Positions 49,369 through 59,078 are shown, counted from the stretch's first letter. The stretch is DNA of 64,000 nucleotides from Streptococcus troglodytae (GCF_002355215.1 NZ_AP014612.1:124001-188000), one strand, 5' to 3'. Numbers and translations: made by a program. The notes: generated by a model not told the origin, from the letters alone.

Positions 49369-49815
49369 ATGAACAAAACAACATACATGGCTAAGCCAGG
49401 TGAAGTTGAACGTAAATGGTACATTGTTGATGCGACTGATGTCCCTCTTGGACGCCTATCAGCAGTTGTTGCCGGCGTACTTCGCGGTAAAAACAAACCA
49501 ACATTCACACCTCATACAGATACAGGTGACTTCGTTATTGTTATTAATGCTGAAAAGGTTAAATTAACTGGTAAAAAAGCAACTGATAAGATCTACTACA
49601 CTCACTCAATGTATCCAGGTGGATTAAAGCAAATCTCTGCTGGTGAATTGCGTTCTAAAAATGCTGTGCGTTTGATTGAAAAATCTGTTAAAGGGATGCT
49701 TCCGCATAACACTCTTGGACGTGCGCAAGGTATGAAATTGAAAGTCTTTGTTGGTTCTGAGCACACGCATGCTGCACAACAACCAGAAGTACTTGATATT
49801 ACAGGACTTATCTAA
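49369..49815 (+). CDS. rplM: 50S ribosomal protein L13
   Basis: 148 residues, full family length. [32 protein letters not shown], the central [11 protein letters not shown] and the C-terminal [12 protein letters not shown] are diagnostic. ATG 49369 follows AGGAGAAATC; longer in-frame starts lie in the leader. It is cotranscribed with rpsI 24 bp downstream. Confidence 0.97.
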   Translation: MNKTTYMAKPGEVERKWYIVDATDVPLGRLSAVVAGVLRGKNKPTFTPHTDTGDFVIVINAEKVKLTGKKATDKIYYTHSMYPGGLKQISAGELRSKNAVRLIEKSVKGMLPHNTLGRAQGMKLKVFVGSEHTHAAQQPEVLDITGLI

Positions 49816-49839
49816 GAGGAAAGGAGCGTAAATATAATA

Positions 49840-50232
49840 ATGGCACAAGCACAATATGCAGGAACTGGTCGCCGTAAAAACGCTGTCGCACGCGTTCGCT
49901 TGGTACCGGGTACTGGTAAAATTACAGTAAACAAAAAAGATGTTGAAGAATATATTCCACATGCTGACCTTCGCCTTGTTATCAACCAACCTTTTGCAGT
50001 AACATCTACTGAAGGTTCATATGATGTTTTCGTTAACGTTGTTGGTGGTGGTTATGCAGGTCAATCAGGAGCGATCCGTCACGGAATTGCACGTGCGTTG
50101 CTTGAAGTTGATCCAGACTTTCGCGACTCACTCAAACGCGCTGGTCTCCTTACACGTGATGCTCGTATGGTTGAACGTAAGAAACCAGGTCTTAAGAAAG
50201 CTCGTAAGGCTAGCCAGTTCTCAAAACGTTAA
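49840..50232 (+). CDS. rpsI: 30S ribosomal protein S9
   Basis: 130 residues with [16 protein letters not shown] at the start and the invariant basic tail [13 protein letters not shown] strong GAGGAAAGGAG site lies upstream. A terminator follows 26 bp after the stop. The 3' end of rpsI is a known integration site for streptococcal integrative elements, and mobile-element remains follow. Confidence 0.97.
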   Translation: MAQAQYAGTGRRKNAVARVRLVPGTGKITVNKKDVEEYIPHADLRLVINQPFAVTSTEGSYDVFVNVVGGGYAGQSGAIRHGIARALLEVDPDFRDSLKRAGLLTRDARMVERKKPGLKKARKASQFSKR

Positions 50233-50257
50233 TTTGGAAAGAAGCCTATATTATTTG

Positions 50258-50282
50258 GAACACCTCTTGGGGTGTTCTTTTT
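50258..50282 (+). terminator. Terminator of the rplM-rpsI operon
   Basis: GAACACC (50258-50264), 6-base loop, GGTGTTC (50271-50277), then T-run. The following 170 bp up to the Rep stop show no gene. Confidence 0.85.
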
Positions 50283-50454
50283 ATCTAAAATTCAAAAGTT
50301 TCTCAAGTCTTATTTGAAATTTCTGAATCATTAAAGGCTTTTTAGATCCTTATTTTGTTAAAAATAATTGAACTTAGATTTTATCATATATGAAACCAGT
50401 AATTGGATTTCATGTATTTGCTCATCAGGTAAAATAACTAGTATAATTTCCCTG

Positions 50455-51207
50455 TCAAATTTTAATTTTATGATATATGACCTTGTTTTCAACCCATTCA
50501 CCATTGATTTTAAGTTTTGCTGTATATTCATTTTGATAAGCAATGTGTTTATCAGAAACTAGATTATCTATACTCTCATCATCAAGAATTCTAAGTTGGG
50601 TAGGCTTTGTTAAGTTATTTGAGGAATAGTAGGATTTTTTTCCTTTGTGCTCAAGAAGTTCTTGAGCGATTCCTTTTTCCATATATTTTGTAATATACTT
50701 TCCTCGGTTATCTTTTGAATCTATATCAACTATGTTAATCCATACGCTTCCTAATTTCCAGATCTTTTGAAGTTTTTCATAAGGGATATAGGGAAGATTG
50801 AAAAGTAAGATATGAATATGATAGGCACCGCGCTTTTGTTTTTCCAAAACAGCTACATATTTTAAAAGTTTCTTTTTGGATTTAAAGGCATTATAATTCA
50901 GACGTTTCATAAATTTATCAAACAGCAGATTGAACTCTTGGCGATTTTGGATATTTTCTTGTGTTGTGAGTGTTAAAAATTTGGTCGTTTTATCACAATA
51001 ATTCGTATCAATAAGTCTCATGAGTTCGTACCTTGCATTTTGCCTTGTCTTTGCAAGGCGTTTGTATCTCGTTAGTTCATCGGATTCATTCTTTCTGTAT
51101 AAAAACTGATCTTTTTTTGAAAATCCATATCTTATCGGTTTTTCATATTCCCACACCTCAATATAGGAAGATGTTTGGATAATTTTTTGTTGTACTCCAT
51201 TGATCAT
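50455..51207 (-). CDS. Rolling-circle replication initiator (HUH endonuclease Rep), orphan
   Basis: 250 residues with the three motifs of RCR Rep proteins: motif 1 TKFLTLTT (75-82), the metal-binding HUH motif YHIHILLFN (His130, His132), and the nucleophile Tyr region GKYITKYMEKG (Tyr171/Tyr175). It would nick a plasmid or integrative-element origin. No relaxase, integrase or other mobile genes are adjacent. It sits directly behind rpsI on the opposite strand, consistent with the remains of an integrated element or plasmid. The frame is intact and very AT-rich. Its upstream region has a 19-bp-arm hairpin. Confidence 0.8.
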   Translation of the reverse strand: MINGVQQKIIQTSSYIEVWEYEKPIRYGFSKKDQFLYRKNESDELTRYKRLAKTRQNARYELMRLIDTNYCDKTTKFLTLTTQENIQNRQEFNLLFDKFMKRLNYNAFKSKKKLLKYVAVLEKQKRGAYHIHILLFNLPYIPYEKLQKIWKLGSVWINIVDIDSKDNRGKYITKYMEKGIAQELLEHKGKKSYYSSNNLTKPTQLRILDDESIDNLVSDKHIAYQNEYTAKLKINGEWVENKVIYHKIKI

Positions 51208-51245
51208 TTTCTCGTAATGTTTGCTTATAAAAAAATTAAAACCAC

Positions 51246-51297
51246 TAAATAGCTAAAGAGGTTGAAACATTTTTGCTCCAACCTCTTTAGCTATTTA
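51246..51297. terminator. Hairpin with perfect 19-bp arms
   Basis: The left arm 51246-51264 (TAAATAGCTAAAGAGGTTG) is the exact inverse of 51279-51297; the loop is 14 bases. It overlaps the end of the DUF308 gene and lies before the Rep gene on the same strand. It can act as a terminator, but the arms are unusually long. Confidence 0.75.
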
Positions 51298-51805
51298 TGG
51301 AAAGCTTCAATAATATAGACAAATCCAGCTATTAAGAAAGCAAAGGCGATTAAATAAATAACAAATACACCGGTTGCAACTGGGTTAAACAGAATAACTA
51401 ATCCCAATACAAAAGTGAGAATTGCTATCCACATGATATGGTTTCCAATAATAGGGAAAATTAGTCCCAGACGGTTTCCCTTGAAGAAAGCGACGAAGGA
51501 TTCCACGATTAGCCAGATTCCTAAAATGGTAGGGATAACGATAGGAAGTGCTATAAAGCCATAAGTGATAAGATAAACAGCTAATAGTAGGTTGATTATC
51601 CCTTGGCAAAGGTAGATTGGAGAACGCAGTTCTTTTGGTACTGAGAAGTAAGCAACCACAGCAGCAACTGCACTGACAAGGAAACCAAAGGCTATTAACC
51701 AACTGTAGACGATGAGATTTGCTTCAGGGTTAGTGAAGAGAAATAGTGCTACAAGAAGAAAATAATCCCTGAAAAAAATATCAACAAACGATTAGAAAAT
51801 GTCAT
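51291..51805 (-). CDS. DUF308 (HdeD-like) membrane protein (apparent frameshift)
   Basis: About 171 residues and six helices if the frame is corrected. The minus-strand start at 51805 (MTFSNRLLIFF…) follows AGGGGG. The frame is lost at the A-run 51772-51778 (seven; eight would restore FFFRDYFLLVALFLFTNPEAN). It then continues to VVAYFSVPKELRSPIYLCQGIINLLLAVYLI… and the stop at 51291. HdeD-type proteins are linked to acid or envelope stress. The break is probably an assembly error. Confidence 0.7.
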
Positions 51806-52083
51806 TTCTATCCCCCTATGTATAATATAGTCTAATAACAGAGGTATTCTAATCCTTTTAAATTTGGTTGTCAATAAAAAATGGGCAGTTTCGTAAAAGT
51901 TGTTTATAAGAATAAGTGACTGGCTAATGTTTGAGCATGGTTACATTGGGGAAAGACTCTATATTAAAGCTATTTTGATTTTTTTGTTCCAGCACCTCAG
52001 TAAAAGAACACTTTCCGCTGCAGTAAAAAATAGTAGGTATCTTTTTACCTAGGCAAACGATTAAACAGCTTATGAAGCAAGTT

Positions 52084-52254
52084 CTAGTATTTCTTAGTCT
52101 TTTTAATATGTTTCTTCTCTTCAAAAAATTTAAGTTTTCTAGAGATAGTTTCCGCTTTGGTTGCCAAATCGTTGGCTGGTTCGTTTAATGAAAGAGGCAA
52201 GGTTACTTGGTTTTCATTTTGGAAATGAGCTTTAAATAGATTGACAAAAATCAT
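52084..52254 (-). CDS. Small hypothetical ORF or gene remnant
   Basis: A 56-residue open frame (MIFVNLFKAHFQNENQVTLPL…KKTKKY) with a weak ribosome site. An overlapping minus-strand frame (51924-52124) contains CSGKC and ends NVTMLKH, and on the plus strand 52257-52405 holds another start-less scrap (…VPETVSETGVDSYDQSVTLPVSAPKIN…). None is recognised. The whole 51806-52480 stretch reads as debris of lost genes. Confidence 0.25.
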   Translation of the reverse strand: MIFVNLFKAHFQNENQVTLPLSLNEPANDLATKAETISRKLKFFEEKKHIKKTKKY

Positions 52255-52480
52255 TCCACGTAATTTGGGAGTGCCAGAAACAGTTAGTGAGACAGGAGTT
52301 GATAGTTATGATCAATCTGTCACCTTGCCAGTTTCAGCACCTAAAATAAACCTTAATAGCATCTGTCTTTTCAATCTGATTCTTAATTGTTATAATGGGG
52401 AATAGATTATTTTGCTTGTTTATGAAACGTTAAGCTAAGGGGAGTATTATATTTTTGTTACTGATGGAGGTAAGAAAACA

Positions 52481-53701
52481 ATGCGCTGGTTTTATGAATG
52501 TCGGAGTTTGCTATATGAGAGTATGCATCAGGTTTTCCCTTTGGCCCTTATCTACTCTTTTTCGGTGCTTATTCACAATCTTTTTTTATCACCAACCAGC
52601 TTTTTCTCAGTAACAGCTGATTTGAATTTATATAAAAATAAGTGGATTTTGTCCTTTACAGAACGCTTTTTGGAGTTTGATCGAATTGTTCTGTGTTTGT
52701 TAGTTGGTTTATGTATGGCTTATTTTATACGTTTACTCCTAAAAAGACGTCAAGTAGATTCGTTTATACCAAGTATTGTTAGTTTTTTGCTCGTATGGCT
52801 GCTTTTTGGTGAAGTTAATTTTGATGTGGATAACCATATTGCTCAGCCTATTTGGCTGTTTCAAGTATTGGGGGCACTGGTGTTTTGCGGTGCAGCTTTA
52901 TTAAATAAGAAGTTAAAGCATCATCATTTTCAATTATTAAAATGGCTTTTTCTGTCCCTTTTTGTTTATGTAACACTTTTTTGGGGAATTACTACTTATA
53001 AGATCCCTTTTTTAAACATTAATTACTATGTTCAAGAAGGCTTTTCAAATTTACTGGGTAATGGACCTAGTCACCTCTTTCTTATCATATTTTTATCTTT
53101 TGGTGGCGTCATCTTATTTTCTCTAGGTTTAATTGTACCTGAAGTGTTAGCATCTCCTAATTTTTCTTTAAATGTTGTCAGTGAAAATTTGGATGCGGTT
53201 TTGAATCATTCGATTCATAAGGTACCTCATCTGTTTACCCTTTATACTGTACAAGATGCTTTTGCTTTATATGGCGGAGTAGGACTATTGTTAGCTTTAG
53301 GAATCGCCATCTTGCTTATTAGCAGACGGTATCGCATAAATACTTCTTATAAAATGGCTGGTCTTTCTTTTGTTCCTTTGTTGTTTGATCAGCCTTTGCC
53401 TCTTTTATTAAGTTTCCCCATTTTATTTCAGCCTCTGCTTTTGATTCCAATGTTATTAACGACACTTGTTGCAGAATTGCTAGGAGCATGCTGCCTTGCA
53501 ATTGGTCTTGTCAATCCAGCTGTTTATGAAGTACCTACTGGAACACCTAACTTTCTCTTTGGCTTTTTGGCATCTAATGGTGATTGGCGGTATTTAGTGG
53601 TTACGGTTATTATTTTAGTTATTTCAGTCATGATTTACTTGCCTTTTGTTAAAATTGTTTTGTTCAGAGAGGTTCTTAATGAAAAAAATAGTGAATTGTA
53701 G
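52481..53701 (+). CDS. PTS EIIC-like polytopic membrane protein
   Basis: 406 residues with about 10 hydrophobic helices. The C-terminal part AVYEVPTGTPNFLFGFLASNGDWRYLVVTVIILVISVMIYLPFVKI follows the pattern of lactose/cellobiose-type EIIC permeases (…GFxATGGDWR…YxPFxK). The N-terminal half is divergent. No EIIA or EIIB gene is next to it. It overlaps the DUF915 hydrolase gene by 23 bp, suggesting coupled expression. It may be a permease for a non-PTS solute or a diverged EIIC; function unknown. Confidence 0.75.
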   Translation: MRWFYECRSLLYESMHQVFPLALIYSFSVLIHNLFLSPTSFFSVTADLNLYKNKWILSFTERFLEFDRIVLCLLVGLCMAYFIRLLLKRRQVDSFIPSIVSFLLVWLLFGEVNFDVDNHIAQPIWLFQVLGALVFCGAALLNKKLKHHHFQLLKWLFLSLFVYVTLFWGITTYKIPFLNINYYVQEGFSNLLGNGPSHLFLIIFLSFGGVILFSLGLIVPEVLASPNFSLNVVSENLDAVLNHSIHKVPHLFTLYTVQDAFALYGGVGLLLALGIAILLISRRYRINTSYKMAGLSFVPLLFDQPLPLLLSFPILFQPLLLIPMLLTTLVAELLGACCLAIGLVNPAVYEVPTGTPNFLFGFLASNGDWRYLVVTVIILVISVMIYLPFVKIVLFREVLNEKNSEL

Positions 53702-54527
53702 TGCTCTCATCCTTGTAGCAATTCTTTTACTGACCATGATTTTTTGGGGGAGAAATTATATTAATATTTCTTCTAAAACGAAGATGAAAATTTACAATTC
53801 TCGAATGAACCCCACCATTATGGTTCCGGGTTCAGAGGCCACTCAGGAACGGTTTAATGAGACACTTGCTTCCTTAAATAAGCAAGGAAAAAAGCATAGT
53901 ATTCTCAAGTTAACTGTCCATAAGGATAATTCAATTTCTTATAGCGGACAGATTGCTGCTAGTGATAATCGTCTTTATATTGTCATTGCTTTTGCTGATA
54001 ATAAAGATAGTTATGCAACGATTAAAAAACAAGCGAAATGGTTGGATCATGCTCTTGATGAATTGCAAAAGAAATATCATTTTAAAAATTTTAATGCCAT
54101 CGGACATTCTAATGGCGGTCTGGATTGGACAGTCTACCTTGAAAATTACTATACAAAAGAAAATTTTCACCTCAATACTCTGATGACAATTGGAACACCT
54201 TATAATTTTGAGGTCGTTAATAGTTCCAATCACACCCAGATGCTGCAAGATCTGATTGCTGCTAAAGATGCATTACCAGATGATTTGACCGTTTATAATG
54301 TGGCAGGGACTAATAGCTATGATGGTGATTATATCGTTCCTATTACCAGTGTTGAGACAGGTAAGTACATTTTTCAAAAAACAATAAAGCAATACACGCA
54401 AATTACGGTTACAGGAAATGAAGCAGAGCACTCTGATTTACCAACGAATAAGGAAGTCTTAGACTTGATTTCTGAAAATATTTTAAATAACAACCGTAAA
54501 AAGGTTGGACCAAAAAATCAAAATTAA
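53679..54527 (+). CDS. DUF915 alpha/beta hydrolase, membrane-anchored or secreted
   Basis: 282 residues. It begins MKKIVNCSALILVAILLLTMIFW, a signal peptide or signal anchor, followed by the alpha/beta hydrolase region MVPGSEATQERFNETL, the nucleophile GHSNGGLDW and a late His in EAEHSDLPTNKEV, as in DUF915 proteins (lipase/esterase-like). It probably acts outside the membrane. ATG 53679 is inside the 3' end of the EIIC-like gene. A perfect 10-bp hairpin follows. Confidence 0.85.
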   Translation: MKKIVNCSALILVAILLLTMIFWGRNYINISSKTKMKIYNSRMNPTIMVPGSEATQERFNETLASLNKQGKKHSILKLTVHKDNSISYSGQIAASDNRLYIVIAFADNKDSYATIKKQAKWLDHALDELQKKYHFKNFNAIGHSNGGLDWTVYLENYYTKENFHLNTLMTIGTPYNFEVVNSSNHTQMLQDLIAAKDALPDDLTVYNVAGTNSYDGDYIVPITSVETGKYIFQKTIKQYTQITVTGNEAEHSDLPTNKEVLDLISENILNNNRKKVGPKNQN

Positions 54528-54535
54528 GAGAATTG

Positions 54536-54566
54536 AACATCTTCCAATAACGGAAGATGTTTCTGC
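54536..54566 (+). terminator. Terminator after the DUF915 hydrolase gene
   Basis: AACATCTTCC (54536-54545) and GGAAGATGTT (54552-54561) with a 6-base loop. Confidence 0.8.
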
Positions 54567-54668
54567 TTTAACAATAAGTTTTTCAGAACCATGTAAGCGC
54601 TTGCTTTTAAAAGGAAGGAATGCTATAGTTAATTTGAATGATATAACAATGAGAAAGAGGTGACAACT

Positions 54669-55271
54669 ATGAATTTAGTAGGAATCGTTGGGACGAATTC
54701 CGAACGTTCCACCAATCGCAAATTACTGCGCTTCATGGCCGAACATTTTGCTCCTCAGGCGGCTATTGAAGTTTTGGAGATCAAAGATCTGCCTGCCTTT
54801 AATGAACCAGAAAACAAGACAGCTCCGGCTGCAGTGGCTGCTTTTTCTAAAAAGATTGCAGCGGCAGATGGTGTTATTATTGCAACACCTGAGTATAATC
54901 ATACTATTCCTGCCCCCTTGGCCTCAGCTCTAGAGTGGATTGCCTATACCAGTCGAGTTCTTGTTAATAAACCAGTTATGATTGTGGGCTGTTCGCTAGG
55001 TGCTCTTGGAACATCGCGTGCTCAAGCTCACTTGCGCCAAATCTTAGATGCACCAGAATTGAAGGCACGTGTCATGCCGGGAACCGAATTTTTCCTAGGC
55101 CACTCTGAACACGTCTTGGATGATGACTTTAATCTCAATAATCCGGAAAAAACAGCTGAGCTGGAGGAGCATTTCACAGAATTTCAGGACTTTGTGACCG
55201 TCACAAATCAAATTGTCAGACAAGCTGATACAGATCGCAAAAAGGCATTTGCATGGGAAGCAGGTGAATAA
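54669..55271 (+). CDS. NADPH-dependent FMN reductase
   Basis: 200-residue flavodoxin-like reductase. The phosphate loop region is [20 protein letters not shown], and the flavin contact is [20 protein letters not shown]. It aligns throughout with the N-terminal domain of the next protein (VGTN…, [28 protein letters not shown], MPGxEFxLG), so the two arose by duplication. ATG 54669 follows AAAGAGGTG; the GTG at 54660 overlaps that site. It ends 1 bp before the next start, giving translational coupling. It may feed electrons or reduced flavin to the partner. Confidence 0.88.
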   Translation: MNLVGIVGTNSERSTNRKLLRFMAEHFAPQAAIEVLEIKDLPAFNEPENKTAPAAVAAFSKKIAAADGVIIATPEYNHTIPAPLASALEWIAYTSRVLVNKPVMIVGCSLGALGTSRAQAHLRQILDAPELKARVMPGTEFFLGHSEHVLDDDFNLNNPEKTAELEEHFTEFQDFVTVTNQIVRQADTDRKKAFAWEAGE

Positions 55272-55272
55272 A

Positions 55273-57687
55273 ATGAAATTAATTGCTATTGTTGGGACCA
55301 ATGCTAAGCAATCATATAATCGAATGTTACTGCAATTCATGAAGAGACATTTTGTTCAAAAGGCTGATATTGACATCATGGAAATTGCTGATGTTCCAAT
55401 GTTCAATGAAACGGAGGACCAAACGGATTTACCTGCTATCCAAAACTTTAACACTAAAATCAGCCAAGCTGACGGAGTAATTATTGCAACGCCCGAACAC
55501 AACCACACCATTCCATCAAGTCTAAACAGCCTTTTAGAATGGCTGTCCTTTAAAGTGCATCCCCTAGATGGCAAACCCCTTATGATTGTTGGGGCTTCTT
55601 ATGATGTGCAAGGATCTTCTCGAGCGCAATTGCATTTACGGCAGATTTTAGATGCTCCGGGTGTCAATGCGGCCGTCATGCCGGGCAGTGAATTTTTACT
55701 GGGACGCGCCCATCAGGCTTTTGACGAAGCAGGCAACCTCAAGTCAGAAGCAACAGTTGATTTTCTAGAGTCTTGCTTCTTCAAATTCTTACGGTTTGTG
55801 CAAGTGGCTAATCAATTGAATGAACCAGAAGAGGTAAGCTTTGAAGCGGGGACTTATCAGGTGACAACTCAAGGGCATAATGGCAAATTGCCAATGACTG
55901 TTACCTTATCAGAAGATAAAATTGAAAAGATTGATATTGATAGTTCCGGAGAGTCCTCAGGAATAGCCGATATTGTCTTTACACGGATCCCAAATGAGAT
56001 ATTGGAAGGTCAGACTTTGAATGTAGATGCTGTGTCAGGAGCGTCGGTGACCAGCAACGGTGTTTTAGATGGGGTTGCCAGAGCAATTCAGTTGGCAGGA
56101 GGCAATCCGGATGTTTTGCGGAAACGTCCGAAGGCACCCTCAGCCTTGGATAAAGAGGATAAGACTTACGGCACAGATGTGGTTGTCGTAGGTGGAGGTG
56201 GGGCCGGTTTAGCAGCAGCAGCTCGAGTGCTGCAAGCAGGTAAGCAAGTGATGGTGCTTGAAAAGTTCCCTGCTCTTGGAGGTAATACTGTACGTTCTGG
56301 TGGCTTATTAAATGCAGCAGATCCTGAATGGCAAAAGACTTTTCCCGCTAATCCCGGGGAAGCTCATAATCTTTCCGAGCTGATTCAAACAGATGAAGCC
56401 AGTATCGCAGCAGAATATTTAGCCGACTTTAAAGAATTAAAGCAGCAAGTAACTAACTACTTGAAAGATCCAAGCTATTTATTTGATTCTAATATTCTCC
56501 ATCGGATTCAAACCTATATTGGTGGCAAAAGAACTGACCGTAATGGTTGTGAAGTCTATGGCAATTATGACCTTGTAAAGGTGTTAACAGATAAGGATCT
56601 TGATTCCGTCCATTGGTTAGCGGATATTGGTGTTGATTTTGACCGCTCTGAAGTTAGTATGCCAGTAGGGGCTTTATGGCGTCGCTCTCACAAACCTAAA
56701 CAACCGATGGGTTATGCTTTTATTGAAGCTTTGGATACCTATATTCGCAAGAATGGTGGTACTATTTTAACGGATACTGAAGTCACAGATTTTATTTTGG
56801 AAAATGGTCTTATTAAGGGAGTACTTGCTAAAGGCCGCAATGGACAAACCATTACCGTCCATGCCAAAGCAGTTATTTTGGCTTCTGGTGGTTTTGGTGC
56901 CAATACTAAGATGTTACAACAATACAATACTTACTGGAGTAATATTGATGATAATATTCAAACAACGAATTCACCAGCTATAACAGGTGATGGCATTCGC
57001 TTAGGGCAAAGTATTGGTGCCGCTCTTGTTGATATGGGCTTCAGCCAAATGATGCCAGTGTCAGACCCGAATACGGGAGCCATTTTCTCAGGCTTACAAG
57101 TTCCACCGGCAAACTTTGTTATGGTTAATAAAGAAGGCAAACGTTTTGTGGATGAATATGGCAGTCGTGATACGCTTTCTAAAGCTGCGATTGATAATGG
57201 AGGTCTCTTCTATCTAATTGCTGATGAAAATATCAAAGCTACTGCCATGAATACCAGCAATGAAAAAATTGAAGAACAAGTTGCAGCAGGAACGCTTTAT
57301 CGTGCTGATACTTTAGAAAGTTTGGCAGAGCAAATTGGTGTGGATCCCGCTACCCTTGTGGAAACCATCAACAATTACAATTCCTATGTCGAAGCGGGCT
57401 ATGATCCTGAGTTTGATAAAGGAGCTTTTGATCTCAAGGTTGAAAAGGCACCGTTTTATGCAACACCTCGAAAACCAGCAACCCATCATACGATGGGCGG
57501 TTTAAAGATCGATACACAAGCTCATGTTATTAAAGAAGATGGCAATAAGATTCCATCTCTTTACGCTGCTGGGGAAGTGACAGGCGGTATTCACGCCGGC
57601 AATCGCTTAGGCGGTAATGCCTTAGCTGATATCTTTACTTTTGGGCGTATTGCAGCAGAAACAGCTGTAACAGAATGCTGCCAATAA
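55273..57687 (+). CDS. Three-domain flavoprotein reductase: FMN reductase + FMN-binding + FAD (fumarate-reductase-like) domains
   Basis: 804 residues. Residues 1-~180 are an NADPH-dependent FMN-reductase domain. Residues ~190-275 are an FMN_bind domain with the flavinylation motif [10 protein letters not shown] (~252), where ApbE would attach FMN covalently. From ~296 a fumarate-reductase flavoprotein domain follows ([43 protein letters not shown] near the C-terminus). The layout matches soluble NADH-dependent fumarate/acrylate/cinnamate reductases, in which electrons run NAD(P)H to FMN to covalent FMN to FAD to an unsaturated acid. The substrate is unknown. There is no signal peptide. ATG 55273 overlaps an AGGTG site. 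Confidence 0.9.
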   Translation: MKLIAIVGTNAKQSYNRMLLQFMKRHFVQKADIDIMEIADVPMFNETEDQTDLPAIQNFNTKISQADGVIIATPEHNHTIPSSLNSLLEWLSFKVHPLDGKPLMIVGASYDVQGSSRAQLHLRQILDAPGVNAAVMPGSEFLLGRAHQAFDEAGNLKSEATVDFLESCFFKFLRFVQVANQLNEPEEVSFEAGTYQVTTQGHNGKLPMTVTLSEDKIEKIDIDSSGESSGIADIVFTRIPNEILEGQTLNVDAVSGASVTSNGVLDGVARAIQLAGGNPDVLRKRPKAPSALDKEDKTYGTDVVVVGGGGAGLAAAARVLQAGKQVMVLEKFPALGGNTVRSGGLLNAADPEWQKTFPANPGEAHNLSELIQTDEASIAAEYLADFKELKQQVTNYLKDPSYLFDSNILHRIQTYIGGKRTDRNGCEVYGNYDLVKVLTDKDLDSVHWLADIGVDFDRSEVSMPVGALWRRSHKPKQPMGYAFIEALDTYIRKNGGTILTDTEVTDFILENGLIKGVLAKGRNGQTITVHAKAVILASGGFGANTKMLQQYNTYWSNIDDNIQTTNSPAITGDGIRLGQSIGAALVDMGFSQMMPVSDPNTGAIFSGLQVPPANFVMVNKEGKRFVDEYGSRDTLSKAAIDNGGLFYLIADENIKATAMNTSNEKIEEQVAAGTLYRADTLESLAEQIGVDPATLVETINNYNSYVEAGYDPEFDKGAFDLKVEKAPFYATPRKPATHHTMGGLKIDTQAHVIKEDGNKIPSLYAAGEVTGGIHAGNRLGGNALADIFTFGRIAAETAVTECCQ

Positions 57688-57761
57688 GTGGTATTCGATT
57701 AAAAAACTTAACGATTCCTTTTTGGCAAATTCTCCTCAAATAATGAGTGACGTCAAATCGT

Positions 57762-57785
57762 CTCTCTTATGAGAGGAGTTTTTTG
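57762..57785 (+). terminator. Terminator after the flavoprotein gene
   Basis: CTCTC-TTAT-GAGAG stem followed by GAGTTTTTT. The remaining 150 bp to the mevalonate kinase gene contain only a TATAAT-like hexamer near 57880. Confidence 0.65.
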
Positions 57786-57946
57786 ATTATTTAAGTGTCA
57801 GCTATGTTTTTATTTTTGTACTAAATGCCTACTCTAATCATAAAAAATATTTACATTGGGCAGGTTCGCAAAAAGTGATATAATAAGAGTATGATTAATT
57901 CTCAATTAAAGGAAAAAGAAAAGTCATTATTGAAAAGAAGATTGCT

Positions 57947-58888
57947 TTGGGCAAAGCTTCTGGGAAAATTATTTTAATGGGGGAGCATGCTGTCGTTTAT
58001 GGACAGCCAGCCATTGCTATCCCTTTTTCTGCTGTTGAGACCGTGGCAGAAGTTAAAGAAGATGGCGAAGCCTTAACAGTTACCTGCGAATTTTATGACG
58101 GTCTTGTTCATAAGATGCCTGAAATTTTGGAAAGTCTCAAGCATGCCATTCGTTTTTCCCTTTATCGTATTGGAGCACCGCAAGATCCAGCCATTCATAT
58201 TGATATTCACTCTACCATTCCTGCTGAACGTGGAATGGGGTCAAGTGCAGCAGTGGCTGTAGCTATTGCTAGAAGTCTTTTTAACTTTTATGGTAAGGTA
58301 TTAACGGATAAGGAATTATGGGAAATTGTTCAATCATCAGAAAAGATTGCACATGGTAATCCTTCTGGGATTGATACCGTAACGACTAGTGGCAAATCTC
58401 CAGTTTTTTTTGTTAAAGATCAGCCTATTGAACAGTTGTCAATCAATATGGATGCCTATTTGATTGTTGCTGACACTGGTCAGACTGGTCAGACCTTAAA
58501 AGCTATTCAATCGGTAAAAACACTTCTTAACAAAGCAGCTTATCAAATTGATAACCTTTCAGATCCTAAGCAAGCCATTAAGGAATTGGGTCAATTGACA
58601 AAATTGGCAAAGGAAGCTCTATTAGATAATCACATTTTAGAATTAGGCGAAGTGATGAATCAAGCCCACCAACTTTTAGCAAGTCTAACGGTTTCCAATC
58701 AAACCTTGGACAGATTGGCTCAAGTTGCTAGACAAGCAGGAGCTTTGGGAGCCAAATTAACAGGTGGCGGCCGAGGTGGTTGTCTCATTGCTCTCGCAAA
58801 AGATAAAGAGGACGCAGAAAAGATAGCAAGAACCTTATTAGAACAAGGTGCTAAGCAAGCATGGTGCCAATATTTAGGAAATCTCTAA
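57947..58888 (+). CDS. mvk: Mevalonate kinase
   Basis: GHMP kinase that phosphorylates mevalonate for isoprenoid synthesis, about 313 residues as given. Motifs: GKASGKIILMGEHAVVYG at the start, ATP loop PAERGMGSSAAVAVAIARS, and the C-terminal KLTGGGRGGCLIAL. The N-terminus is uncertain. The TTG at 57947 leaves no room before the first conserved motif, and upstream in-frame codons (VIIEKKIA) lack ATG/GTG. Either a rare ATT start or a missing base in the A-run near 57913-57920 is likely. It is a single gene here; the other mevalonate genes must lie elsewhere. Confidence 0.88.
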   Translation: MGKASGKIILMGEHAVVYGQPAIAIPFSAVETVAEVKEDGEALTVTCEFYDGLVHKMPEILESLKHAIRFSLYRIGAPQDPAIHIDIHSTIPAERGMGSSAAVAVAIARSLFNFYGKVLTDKELWEIVQSSEKIAHGNPSGIDTVTTSGKSPVFFVKDQPIEQLSINMDAYLIVADTGQTGQTLKAIQSVKTLLNKAAYQIDNLSDPKQAIKELGQLTKLAKEALLDNHILELGEVMNQAHQLLASLTVSNQTLDRLAQVARQAGALGAKLTGGGRGGCLIALAKDKEDAEKIARTLLEQGAKQAWCQYLGNL

Positions 58889-58930
58889 TATTAATTGAAA
58901 ATTCATTTAAACGATACTAATCAGTGAATT

Positions 58931-58976
58931 GCACTGTCAAAGTTAAATGTCCGATCTAACTTTGACAGTGCTTTTT
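58931..58976 (+). terminator. Terminator after mevalonate kinase
   Basis: GCACTGTCAAAGTTA (58931-58945) and TAACTTTGACAGTGC (58957-58971) form a perfect 15-bp stem followed by TTTTT. Confidence 0.9.
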
Positions 58977-59038
58977 GTATTCAAAGAAAGTAAGTGTAAA
59001 CAGGAAAATAGAGATTTAAAATTAACTATATCCAACAT

Positions 59039-59078
59039 AAAATTTAACTTGACTTAATTTAAATATTAAGCTATATTA
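59039..59078 (+). promoter_or_regulatory. sloABC promoter with SloR recognition element
   Basis: TTGACT (59050-59055), 17-bp spacer, TATATT (59073-59078). The -35 is embedded in TTTAACTTGACTTAATTTAA, an imperfect dyad closely resembling the SloR/MntR-type operator described upstream of sloABC. Metal-bound SloR would block RNA polymerase here. Confidence 0.75.

Noticed and set aside
51924..52124. Minus-strand frame with CSGKC motif
   Set aside because: No usable start, overlaps another scrap in a different frame, and no recognised family; kept only as part of the debris region.
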